Shown here: one piece after another, positions 5,047 through 12,191 of the stretch
Numbering within the stretch: the first letter of the stretch is position 1
How the letters are laid out: each line of letters starts with the position of its first letter
Assembly: GCA_934754445.1 (NCBI GenBank)
Contig: CAKVHZ010000024.1
Coordinates: forward strand, 1-13,432
DNA length: 13,432 nucleotides
Reading direction: 5' to 3'
Origin: an uncultured Clostridia bacterium
Lineage (GTDB): Bacteria; Bacillota; Clostridia; Christensenellales; UBA1242
Made by a program: the position numbers and the translations under genes
Notes under the pieces: generated by a model
Seen by the model: the letters and a program-made list of their open reading frames with translations, nothing else
The model's database searches: none
What the model was told of the DNA's origin: nothing

Positions 5047-5087
5047 ACATATTGTTTAATATAAATTACAGCTTAGGAGATGTTTTT

Positions 5088-6653
5088 ATGCATTGGAGTG
5101 AAAGAATAGCAAGAGAAATTATAGAGAGAAATCCAAACAAAAAAGAATATGTTTGTGCTGCGGGAATAAGCCCATCAGGTAGTGTTCATGTTGGTAACTT
5201 TAGAGATATAGCAATACCTTATTTTGTTACTTTAGCACTAAAAAAATTAGGTAAAAAGGCAAAACTCCTTTTTTCGTGGGACGATTTTGATAGATTAAGA
5301 AAAGTGCCAGTTAATGTTAGTAATGTAGTTGATGGTTATGAAAAATATATAGGTGTTCCTTATAGTCAAATACCAAGTCCTTTTGACAAAGATAAAACTT
5401 ATGCAGAATATTTTGAAAATGAATTTGAAAATTCTTTAAAAGTTTTAGGTGTTGAATATGATGTAAGATATCAAACTAAAGAATATTTAAGTGGTAGATA
5501 TGCTGAAAAAGTTAAACTTGCATTAGAAAAAAGAAAAGAGATATATGATATTATGATGAGTTTTAAAACTCAAGACGCTAGTAGTGAAGATAGAGAAAAT
5601 TATTATCCAGTAAGTGTATACTGTAATAATTGTTTTAAAGATTCTACTGTTGTTAAAAGTTACGATGAAAAAAATCATTTATTAACTTATTATTGTAAGG
5701 CGTGCGATAAAGAAGAAACTGTTGATGTTTTAAAATATTTTAAAATAAAACTTGTTTGGAAGGTTGACTGGCCAATGAGATGGCAAATGGAAAATGTTGA
5801 CTTTGAAGCAGGTGGAATTGACCATGCAGCAAGTGGCGGTAGTTATCAAGTAGATACAGTTTTATCCCCTAAAATTTTTGGATATAATGCCCCAGTATTT
5901 CAAGGCTATGGTTGGTTAGGTTTTCAAGGTGTAAGTAGTATGCATAGTTCTAGTGGTATAAATATTACACCAGCAAATGCATTAAAACTTTATGAACCAG
6001 AAATTTTAAGATGGTTATTTGCTAAATATGAACCTAAAGATGCATATAATTTTTATTTTGATGAAACATTAATTAGGCATTATAGCGAATTTGATAAGGG
6101 GCTACAAAGTTATTTAGATGGTAGTTGTGATGAAATGACAAAAGATTTATATGACTTATGTTTAATTAAAAAAGAGAAAAAGGTTAAAACTCCTTTTGGA
6201 ATTATTGCAAGTTTAGCACCTATTGTAGATTTTAAACTAGAGAACTTAAAAAGTTGTTTAAATAAAGCGGGTGTTGAGTTTAATGAAGATAGTTATGAAA
6301 GGCTTGATAAAGTTAAACATTGGATAACAACTTATATGCCACAAAAAATGTATAAGTTGCTTGAAAACAAGAACGAAGAATTTGCTAAAACTTTAACTGA
6401 AGAAGAAAAAGCAACGGTTAAAAAACTTTATAACTATTTAGAAGAAAATGAAGTTAAAGAGAAAGAAGTTCAACAATATCTTTATGATATTATAAATGAC
6501 CCTAATTTAACTAAAAAAGAAAATATGAATAAACAACAATCATATTTTAAAATTTTCTATAACTTATTGTTTGGAACTAACGAAGGCCCAAGACTATATT
6601 TATTCTTTAGCGCTAGCGATAAAAATAGTTATTTAAAATTATTAGAAGTTTAA
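5088..6653 (+). CDS. lysK: Class I lysyl-tRNA synthetase
   Basis: The 521-residue enzyme charges tRNA-Lys with lysine using the class I (Rossmann) fold, the form typical of archaea and found in only some bacteria. Evidence includes an HVGN version of the HIGH motif at residues 34-37, FSWDD at 62-66, a four-cysteine zinc-binding insert (C179, C182, C203, C206), GGIDH at 242-246, and a KMSKS-like loop SMHSSSG at 284-290. The helical C-terminal part (about 335-521) fits the anticodon-binding domain. The first Lys of the KMSxS loop appears to be Ser. ATG 5088 was chosen because AGGAG (5075-5079) precedes it by 8 nt; the longer frame opens at a TTG inside the -35 box. The gene is divergent from the cluster containing tRNA-Lys. 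No class II LysRS is in the window, so whether this is the only LysRS is unknown. Confidence 0.93.
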   Translation: MHWSERIAREIIERNPNKKEYVCAAGISPSGSVHVGNFRDIAIPYFVTLALKKLGKKAKLLFSWDDFDRLRKVPVNVSNVVDGYEKYIGVPYSQIPSPFDKDKTYAEYFENEFENSLKVLGVEYDVRYQTKEYLSGRYAEKVKLALEKRKEIYDIMMSFKTQDASSEDRENYYPVSVYCNNCFKDSTVVKSYDEKNHLLTYYCKACDKEETVDVLKYFKIKLVWKVDWPMRWQMENVDFEAGGIDHAASGGSYQVDTVLSPKIFGYNAPVFQGYGWLGFQGVSSMHSSSGINITPANALKLYEPEILRWLFAKYEPKDAYNFYFDETLIRHYSEFDKGLQSYLDGSCDEMTKDLYDLCLIKKEKKVKTPFGIIASLAPIVDFKLENLKSCLNKAGVEFNEDSYERLDKVKHWITTYMPQKMYKLLENKNEEFAKTLTEEEKATVKKLYNYLEENEVKEKEVQQYLYDIINDPNLTKKENMNKQQSYFKIFYNLLFGTNEGPRLYLFFSASDKNSYLKLLEV

Positions 6654-6731
6654 TGTAATATACAATGAAAAAGCATATGAAGAATATAAAATAATAATAA
6701 CTTTATAATATTATAAAAAGTAATTGTGAAT

Positions 6732-6763
6732 AAAAAATAAACCACCGTAGTGGTTTATTTTTT
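6732..6763. terminator. Bidirectional terminator between lysK and the acidic-protein gene
   Basis: A 14-bp stem AAAAAATAAACCAC (6732-6745) / GTGGTTTATTTTTT (6750-6763) has a CGTA tetraloop. It lies 78 bp after the lysK stop and 3 bp from the stop of the convergent gene, with T-runs in both directions. Confidence 0.92.
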
Positions 6764-6766
6764 TAA

Positions 6767-7015
6767 CTATTCATCATCATCATCATTATTGTCATCATCA
6801 TCATCATCGCTATCGTAGTTGTCTTCTAACACACTGTCTTCTTCTGCTTGTGCTTCAGCCTCTTCTTGTTCGGCTAAATCTTCTAAACTGAAAATGGTTT
6901 CGTTGTCAATTTCATCTTCAATTTCAGGTGGAATTTCATCTTTATGGTCTTCTAACCATCTTTCCGCTTCTTCCTCTTCATCTTTTTCAAATTCTAGTTC
7001 GTAATCTTGTGCCAT
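6767..7015 (-). CDS. Small extremely acidic protein, function unknown
   Basis: The 82-residue protein has about 43 Asp/Glu and only three Lys/Arg, so its net charge is near -40. The N-terminal half has a few ordered-looking residues (Trp20, a helix-like FSLEDLAEQ at 42-50). The last 16 residues are almost pure Asp/Asn (SDDDDDDNNDDDDE). It is a real gene: a perfect AGGAGG lies 6 nt before ATG 7015, a plausible promoter lies upstream and a terminator follows the stop. The acidic tail recalls the C-terminus of RNA polymerase delta subunit, but the folded N-terminal domain of delta is absent. DNA mimicry, a chaperone-like or RNA-polymerase-associated role, or cation binding are all possible, and none is shown. 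It lies on the same strand as the deacetylase gene, 89 bp downstream with no clear terminator between them. Confidence 0.75.
   Translation of the reverse strand: MAQDYELEFEKDEEEEAERWLEDHKDEIPPEIEDEIDNETIFSLEDLAEQEEAEAQAEEDSVLEDNYDSDDDDDDNNDDDDE
6771..6810. repeat. Imperfect ATC/GAT trinucleotide repeat encoding the poly-Asp tail
   Basis: The plus strand reads runs of CAT/TCA triplets (GAT and GAC codons on the coding strand), interrupted once by TTATTG. Such a repeat can change length in 3-base steps without breaking the frame, so tail length may vary between strains. Confidence 0.7.
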
Positions 7016-7035
7016 AAAACACCTCCTATATTTTG

Positions 7036-7064
7036 ATTATATAATTATAATATATTAAAAACAA
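7036..7064 (-). promoter_or_regulatory. Possible promoter of the acidic-protein gene
   Basis: On the minus strand, TTGTTT (7059-7064), a 17-bp spacer and TATAAT (7036-7041). The predicted start is about 7029, just ahead of the AGGAGG site. The -35 box is weak and the region is AT-rich, so the match could be partly by chance. Confidence 0.5.
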
Positions 7065-7104
7065 AACAAAATCAATATGAACTTTTTAAAAATTTTAGAT
7101 GATT

Positions 7105-8139
7105 CTAAACTCGAGATTCATAATCATAAATTTTTGTTGTATCTATTATAGGGAGAAGTTGTTTCCTATACTTTAACATACTACCACCATCTAACACATG
7201 GCGTTTTATATATAAATTGTTGTTATCATATATTTCTTGTTTGGTTGTGCCTACACATAAAAAGATGTTATATCCATAACTATTTAAAAGTTTAACTTTG
7301 CTTTCGTTAAAAGTAAAACTACCACAAGGAAAACTTAATATATTAGTTTCGCCAATAACTGGAATTATCTCATCATTATATCTAAAACAATCTTTTTTTA
7401 GGGTGTCTAAACTAACATTACCTACTTGAATGTGGTTGAAAGTATGGCTTGCGAATCTGTAACCTAAATTTTTTAGTTTTGAAATTAATGGTTTAATTTT
7501 TTCTCTTTCGCTTTTATAACCTTCATTTTCTTTGTTTATTCTATAACCTAAAATTCCGTTGTAGCCAGTAGGACAAATTATCCCCCTAGCACCATTAAAA
7601 CTAAAATCTTTGTGACTTTCTATAAAGTTTTCTAGTATTGGTATTGCTTCTTTGTTGTATTCAACTTGTATTTTATTGTTTTTTGTAAAAGTTGCGATGT
7701 TTCCATTACTATCTAAAATAAGTTTGTCGCTCATACCTTTATTTCGGGTATCAAAACTCATATCGTCAAAACTTAAAATAAAAGGTTTTTTTGTTTTTGG
7801 TAAATATAAGTCTTTTTTAGTAACTTTACCATCTATTACTTTATAACAATCGTAAATATCAACTAAAACATAATTATTCTTATACATTTCGTTTAAAAAT
7901 CTTTCAAATTCGGTAAAAGTAACACAATCCCTATAAAAATTAAAACGATATTTGTTTTCCTTGTTAAAGGCTAAATCGGGTCTATTAATTATTTGGTGAG
8001 TAAAAAAATTTTCAATGTTTCCTTCAAATTTATAAAAATCAAAATCAACACTAGGATAGTTTTCAGCATTTAAATAAATATTTTTTGATATTAAAAAAAT
8101 TGAACATAAAATTAATAAAAAATATATAAATTTTTTCAT
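7105..8139 (-). CDS. Membrane-anchored or secreted polysaccharide deacetylase (NodB family)
   Basis: The 344-residue protein probably removes acetyl or N-acetyl groups from a cell-wall or surface polysaccharide. Residues 1-18 are a signal-anchor (MKK followed by a hydrophobic core), with a possible cleavage site after NA near 25; Cys12 lacks a proper lipobox. The NodB-type catalytic domain shows motif 1 LSFDD at 122-126 (D125 catalytic base, D126 metal), motif 2 SHTFNH at 231-236 (H232 and H236 metal ligands) and motif 3 FPCGSF at 270-275. The usual Arg before motif 3 is absent and the motif 1 to motif 2 gap is long, about 105 residues. ATG 8139 was chosen because it begins the signal sequence. 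The frame is open up to 8256, but that extension overlaps the upstream gene and a terminator. No good ribosome binding site is seen at 8139. It lies between the metalloprotein and acidic-protein genes on the same strand. Confidence 0.85.
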   Translation of the reverse strand: MKKFIYFLLILCSIFLISKNIYLNAENYPSVDFDFYKFEGNIENFFTHQIINRPDLAFNKENKYRFNFYRDCVTFTEFERFLNEMYKNNYVLVDIYDCYKVIDGKVTKKDLYLPKTKKPFILSFDDMSFDTRNKGMSDKLILDSNGNIATFTKNNKIQVEYNKEAIPILENFIESHKDFSFNGARGIICPTGYNGILGYRINKENEGYKSEREKIKPLISKLKNLGYRFASHTFNHIQVGNVSLDTLKKDCFRYNDEIIPVIGETNILSFPCGSFTFNESKVKLLNSYGYNIFLCVGTTKQEIYDNNNLYIKRHVLDGGSMLKYRKQLLPIIDTTKIYDYESRV

Positions 8140-8185
8140 ATTTTTAGTGTTTGTAAAAGATATGTTTTTATGTATTTTTAAAAAT

Positions 8186-8210
8186 AAAAAAAGGAAGAAA
8201 AATCTTCCTT
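8186..8210 (-). terminator. Terminator at the end of the metalloprotein gene
   Basis: On the minus strand, AAGGAAGA (8203-8210) and TCTTCCTT (8191-8198) form an 8-bp stem with a 4-nt loop followed by a T-run. It overlaps the stop codon and separates this gene from the deacetylase gene. I see no convincing promoter for the deacetylase downstream, so read-through may feed it. Confidence 0.75.
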
Positions 8211-9385
8211 TATTTAGTAAATATATCTTCGTATTCTTGAATTTCGGCTTTTGCAATTATTTCTTTATATTTTTTGAATAATTTTTTACGGTCTTTATCA
8301 ATTTCTAAATTAATTGCATCAATTTGCTCTATAAGTTCTAAATATTTTTTAACAGCATCTTTTGCCTTTTGATTTGCATCTTTAGATAAAGTGATTTTAA
8401 TGTTTTCAATATCGCTGTCATCAACTTCTACATTAGGGTCGTTTGCTATTATAACATCAATCATATCTTCGGCATCTTTGATAAATTCGTTTAATAGGTT
8501 ATGCATATCTAATCTATCGGTAAAGCCTTTTCCGCCAACAATGTTTTTTAATCTTTTAATGTCGCTTTGTATGTCTTCGGCTTTAAATCTAAAATGTCTT
8601 AAATCAGTTAAAGATGCATCACTTTTTAATTTTAATCCGTTTTTGGTTTTTCTAAAATTAGAAATATCAAATACTTCTTTAGATTTTTTGTGCCCATAGT
8701 TATATGCATCTAATTCATTTGGTTGAAAACTATAAAAAGCAAAATCATAGAAATAGCAAAATCTATCATAATCATCAGTAAAATCGTAGTCTTTTGCTTG
8801 TGGCATAGGGAAGTATAAATTTTTGTTGTGTTTACGATAATAATTTTTTTGTTTGGTTTGGTCAAATTGTGCGTGTTTTAATTCGTGAGCAATTGTCTCT
8901 ATTATGTCGTAAGCTGAAGTCATATACATATATTCGCCATCTTCATCATAATGGTCTTCAGGCAAATTAAAAACGAAACAATATTCATCACTTCTAAAAT
9001 ATCCGCCATAATTTTTGGGTAGTGGTCTTAAAAAATAAAATGCTGGTTTAAATATTTTAAGTTCATCACAAATATCTTCATAAAACCAATATAAAGATAC
9101 AATTTTTGATTCTTTACTTAAGTGCTTCCAGTTATTATATTTAAAAATATCATAATAATTATCACGAGTAAAGTCTATCATCTTATTTGTAGGCTTGCCC
9201 TTACTGTCGGTTTTAACCAGTGTAATTATATCTCTTTTGTCTGCCTTAAAAATGTTAAATAATAAAAAATTGTTAGCTTGTTCTAAGGTTCCTGGATAAG
9301 GAACATTTTTAAATGCTTCTTTACTAAAGAAATATCTAAATTCTTCAGGTATTTGATTAATGTAATCAGGTCTAATATAATTCAT
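8210..9385 (-). CDS. HExxH zinc metalloprotein, family not recognised
   Basis: The 391-residue protein carries a clear zincin motif HELKH at residues 167-171, in the context ETIAHELKHAQFDQ. A likely third ligand is E224 in PNELDAY, about 57 residues further on, as in gluzincin-type metallopeptidases. Many Tyr and Phe residues surround the site. The C-terminal third (about 265-391) is charged, with helical coiled-coil-like stretches (around 295-312 and 335-380). No signal peptide or membrane segment is visible, so it is probably cytoplasmic. I cannot assign it to a named peptidase family; a protease is the best guess, and a non-proteolytic metal protein is possible. ATG 9385 is preceded by AAAGGAG with a 4-nt gap and by a consensus promoter. 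It is divergent from the P-type ATPase gene, and the two promoters share a 114-bp region. Confidence 0.75.
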   Translation of the reverse strand: MNYIRPDYINQIPEEFRYFFSKEAFKNVPYPGTLEQANNFLLFNIFKADKRDIITLVKTDSKGKPTNKMIDFTRDNYYDIFKYNNWKHLSKESKIVSLYWFYEDICDELKIFKPAFYFLRPLPKNYGGYFRSDEYCFVFNLPEDHYDEDGEYMYMTSAYDIIETIAHELKHAQFDQTKQKNYYRKHNKNLYFPMPQAKDYDFTDDYDRFCYFYDFAFYSFQPNELDAYNYGHKKSKEVFDISNFRKTKNGLKLKSDASLTDLRHFRFKAEDIQSDIKRLKNIVGGKGFTDRLDMHNLLNEFIKDAEDMIDVIIANDPNVEVDDSDIENIKITLSKDANQKAKDAVKKYLELIEQIDAINLEIDKDRKKLFKKYKEIIAKAEIQEYEDIFTK

Positions 9386-9406
9386 ATTTCTCCTTTAATT
9401 ATGTTC

Positions 9407-9435
9407 ATTATAAAATAAAATTTAAAAGGTGTCAA
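9407..9435 (-). promoter_or_regulatory. Promoter of the metalloprotein gene
   Basis: On the minus strand, TTGACA (9430-9435), a 17-bp spacer and TATAAT (9407-9412), both full consensus. The predicted start near 9400 leaves a leader of about 15 nt that consists mainly of the ribosome binding site. Confidence 0.85.
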
Positions 9436-9464
9436 TACTAAAATTTTAAAATAAGTATTTTTAT

Positions 9465-9493
9465 TTGTAAAATTAATTTGTTTTTAATATAAT
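9465..9493 (+). promoter_or_regulatory. Promoter of the P-type ATPase gene, predicting a leaderless mRNA
   Basis: TTGTAA (9465-9470), a 17-bp spacer and TATAAT (9488-9493). Seven bases past the -10 box is the A of the ATG at 9500, so transcription should begin at the start codon itself. No Shine-Dalgarno sequence is present upstream of this ATG. Confidence 0.65.
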
Positions 9494-9499
9494 ATAAAT

Positions 9500-12043
9500 A
9501 TGAAATCAAAAAATTCCGAAAAAAAATTAGACGAAAAAAAATTAGACGAAAAAAAATTCAAGTTTAGAGATGAAGACTTAGTTGATGTTGAAAAAGTTTC
9601 TGTAGATAAGAACGCAAATGCATTCAATATTGAACAAATCGATAATTTGGGGGCGGTCAGCTTAACCAAAAAAGATATAAAACATATTAAAAAATTAAAA
9701 AAACAAAAGGGCTTTAGTTTGCTAAATGCTGAAAGAATTGATGCTGACTACAAAACTGGGCTTACTACAAAACAAGTAATGGATAGAATTGATAAGGGCT
9801 ATGTAAATTACTTTGAAACGAATACTACAAAAAGTTATAAAAGCATTTTTTTTACAAATATATTTACCTTTTTTAATATGTTAATGTTTGCTATTGCAAT
9901 AGCATTAATTCTTGTAGGCTCATATAGTAACTTATTCTTTATGCTAATATTGTTTTGCAATACTACTATTGGAATTCTGCAAGAAATAAAAGCAAAAAAA
10001 ACGGTAGAAAAAATAACCTTAGTTACTTCTCCAACGGCAAAGGTTGTAAGGAATAAAAAAGAATACACCATTAAAACCAATGAAGTTGTTTTAGACGATA
10101 TTCTAATTTACGAATTTGGTTCGCAAATTTGCACAGATAGTGTTTTAGTTAAAGGGGAAATTGAAGTAAATGAAAGTTTACTTACTGGCGAAAGTGTTTC
10201 TATTAAAAAGAAAAAGGGCGATTTACTCTTGGCGGGTAGTTATGTAACTAGTGGTAGTTGTTATGCTAAAGCCGAAAAAGTGGCTGAAGAAAACTATACA
10301 AGTAAGTTAACGATGAAAGCAAAAAAATATCGTAAGCCGGAAAGTGAACTGCTTAGAAGTTTGCAATTAATTATTAAGGTAATAGGTATTATAATAGTTC
10401 CGCTTTCTGTAGCAATATATTTTAATAATCAATCAAGTTTAGGCAACAATGTTCAACTTTTAGTTACAAAAACGGCTGGAAGCATTTTGGGTATGATTCC
10501 GTCTGGACTATTCTTGCTTACTAGTTTAGCTTTGGCGGTAGGTGTTATAAAACTAGCACGAAAAAAGACATTGGTTCAAGATTTGTATGGAATTGAAATG
10601 CTATCAAGAGCGAGTGTTTTGTGCTTAGATAAAACTGGCACAATAACAGATGGGACAATGCAAGTTAAACAAATAAAAATGCTTAAAAAAGAAGATGATT
10701 TAAATAAAATAGTTAGTAGTTATTTATCTTCAATGAAAACACAAAACCAAACGTTTACGGCACTTAAAAATTATTTCGGTGAAGAAAAGGCTTATGATAT
10801 AGATAAAGTTTACGAATTTAATTCATCAAAAAAATATAGTGCAGTAGAATTTAGTAATGGTAAAACATATATTTTAGGTGCACCCGAGTTTGTGTATAGA
10901 AATAGAGATAAAAAAATAACAAATCAGGTTTTAACTTATGCAAAAGAAGGCTATAGGGTTTTAATTTTATGTGAAACTAACGAAAAAATAGGTAAACATT
11001 TACCAAAAGATTTAATTCCTATTTGTCTACTTGCAATAGAAGAAAGAATTAGAAAAGAAGCAAAAGACACTCTTGCGTGGTTTAACGAAAATGGTGTTCA
11101 AGTTAAAATAATTAGCGGTGATAACCCTTTAACTGTTAGCGAAATTAGTAAAAAGGTTGGAGTTGTTGGTGCTGATAAATATATTAGTTTAGAAGGCATG
11201 ACAAAACAACAAGTTATAGAAAGTGCGGGAGAATATAATATATTCGGTCGTGTTAGTCCAGAGCAAAAACAAATACTAGTTAAAGCACTTAAAAATTTAG
11301 GGCATAAAGTTGCTATGACTGGAGACGGCGTAAACGATATTTTAGCATTAAAAGAAGCCGATTGTTCAATATCTGTTTCTAGTGGTAGTGAAGCGGCAAG
11401 AAATGTGAGCCACTTAGTACTATTAGATAATAATTTTTTAAATTTGCCTGAAGTGGTCAAGGAAGGTAGAAGAGTTGTAAATAATATTGTTAATTCTGCA
11501 AGTTTGTTTTTAATGAAAACTTTATATGTATTTATGATAACGATTTTCTGTTTAATAATAAATTTAAAATATCCATTTATACCAAACCAAATGCTACTGT
11601 TAGAATTTTTCACAATAGGTGTTCCATCGTTTATGCTCGCCCTTCAACCTAATAACAATAAAATAGAAGGCACATTTATAGGTCAAGTTGCGGTTAAAAG
11701 TTTGTGTTATGGCGTTTTGCTATTTTCAACTTTTATCGCTTGTTATTTATTTGATATTCTTTTACTACATTCAAACACTTACGAAACAATGGCATCACTT
11801 TGCATGACTTTTGTGGGATTAATTATACTATTTAAGATTTGTTGTCCTGTAAATTTATATCGTGGAATTCTATTTGGTGGAATGGTGCTAGGAACGGCCC
11901 TTACAATATTAATATTTCCAGCAAGTTTCTTTGCGTTTAGTCCACTAAGTTTAGCGGAAAAACTATTTATAATAATTGTTTCGCTTGCAAGTTTCATGGC
12001 GATATTCATTCCTTACGCATTCCAAAACAAGAAAAACGAATAA
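9500..12043 (+). CDS. P-type cation-transporting ATPase
   Basis: The 847-residue membrane pump uses ATP to move a cation across the cytoplasmic membrane; Ca2+ or Mg2+ is likeliest from its type II-like look, but the ion is not proven. Residues 1-115 are a cytoplasmic N-terminus; its first ~80 residues are a Lys/Asp/Glu-rich extension beyond the usual start of the family. Membrane segments lie at about 117-139 and 144-161, then the actuator domain with TGES (229-232), segments at about 287-307 and 321-350, the phosphorylation site DKTGT (D377), the nucleotide-binding domain, GDGVND (608-613), and six segments from about 665 to 842. The ion-binding helix M4 reads GMIPSGL (331-337), where related pumps have PEGL. 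The LGAPE motif (459-463) replaces the usual KGAxE. ATG 9500 has no ribosome binding site and coincides with the predicted transcription start. No better in-frame start with a ribosome binding site is visible before the first membrane helix. Confidence 0.9.
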   Translation: MKSKNSEKKLDEKKLDEKKFKFRDEDLVDVEKVSVDKNANAFNIEQIDNLGAVSLTKKDIKHIKKLKKQKGFSLLNAERIDADYKTGLTTKQVMDRIDKGYVNYFETNTTKSYKSIFFTNIFTFFNMLMFAIAIALILVGSYSNLFFMLILFCNTTIGILQEIKAKKTVEKITLVTSPTAKVVRNKKEYTIKTNEVVLDDILIYEFGSQICTDSVLVKGEIEVNESLLTGESVSIKKKKGDLLLAGSYVTSGSCYAKAEKVAEENYTSKLTMKAKKYRKPESELLRSLQLIIKVIGIIIVPLSVAIYFNNQSSLGNNVQLLVTKTAGSILGMIPSGLFLLTSLALAVGVIKLARKKTLVQDLYGIEMLSRASVLCLDKTGTITDGTMQVKQIKMLKKEDDLNKIVSSYLSSMKTQNQTFTALKNYFGEEKAYDIDKVYEFNSSKKYSAVEFSNGKTYILGAPEFVYRNRDKKITNQVLTYAKEGYRVLILCETNEKIGKHLPKDLIPICLLAIEERIRKEAKDTLAWFNENGVQVKIISGDNPLTVSEISKKVGVVGADKYISLEGMTKQQVIESAGEYNIFGRVSPEQKQILVKALKNLGHKVAMTGDGVNDILALKEADCSISVSSGSEAARNVSHLVLLDNNFLNLPEVVKEGRRVVNNIVNSASLFLMKTLYVFMITIFCLIINLKYPFIPNQMLLLEFFTIGVPSFMLALQPNNNKIEGTFIGQVAVKSLCYGVLLFSTFIACYLFDILLLHSNTYETMASLCMTFVGLIILFKICCPVNLYRGILFGGMVLGTALTILIFPASFFAFSPLSLAEKLFIIIVSLASFMAIFIPYAFQNKKNE
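9517..9558 (+). repeat. 15-bp tandem repeat with three A8 tracts at the start of the ATPase gene
   Basis: The unit CGAAAAAAAATTAGA occurs at 9517-9531 and 9532-9546, and partly again at 9547-9558, encoding EKKLD-type repeats at residues 7-20. Each unit contains a run of eight A, a known kind of slippage site for polymerases, here within 60 bases of the start codon. Confidence 0.8.
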
Positions 12044-12070
12044 AAAAATACTCGCTTGAGTATTTTTTTT
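12042..12070 (+). terminator. Terminator after the P-type ATPase gene
   Basis: A 12-bp stem AAAAAAATACTC (12042-12053) / GAGTATTTTTTT (12058-12069) has a GCTT loop and a T-run. It begins inside the TAA stop codon. Confidence 0.9.
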
Positions 12071-12143
12071 ATAAATGTTAGCACTTTTTTGTTGGCTATT
12101 TTAGTAAAAGACAATTAAAAAGTTATAAAAGTAAAATATTTAA

Positions 12144-12173
12144 TTGATTTAATAAAGACTATTGTGTTATAAT
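12144..12173 (+). promoter_or_regulatory. Promoter of trpS, extended -10
   Basis: TTGATT (12144-12149), an 18-bp spacer and TATAAT (12168-12173), with TG at 12165-12166. The predicted start near 12180 falls within the AAAGGAG ribosome binding site (12177-12183), giving a leader of about 12 nt and no room for a T-box. Confidence 0.75.
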
Positions 12174-12191
12174 GCAAAAGGAGTATTTTTT

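Noticed and set aside
5019..5087. N-terminal extension of LysRS starting at a TTG
   Set aside because: The TTG lies in the -35 box and the extension overlaps the -10 box; AGGAG correctly precedes ATG 5088.
6702..6717. 16-bp perfect palindrome TTTATAATATTATAAA after lysK
   Set aside because: It consists only of A and T in AT-rich intergenic DNA, so it is easily due to chance; the real terminator is at 6732-6763.
6819..7004. Plus-strand serine-rich reading frame opposite the acidic gene
   Set aside because: It is the complement of Glu/Asp codons, with low-complexity Ser output and no ribosome binding site.
8140..8256. Upstream extension of the deacetylase (39 extra residues)
   Set aside because: It overlaps the end of the upstream gene and its terminator, and would bury the signal-anchor sequence that begins at 8139.
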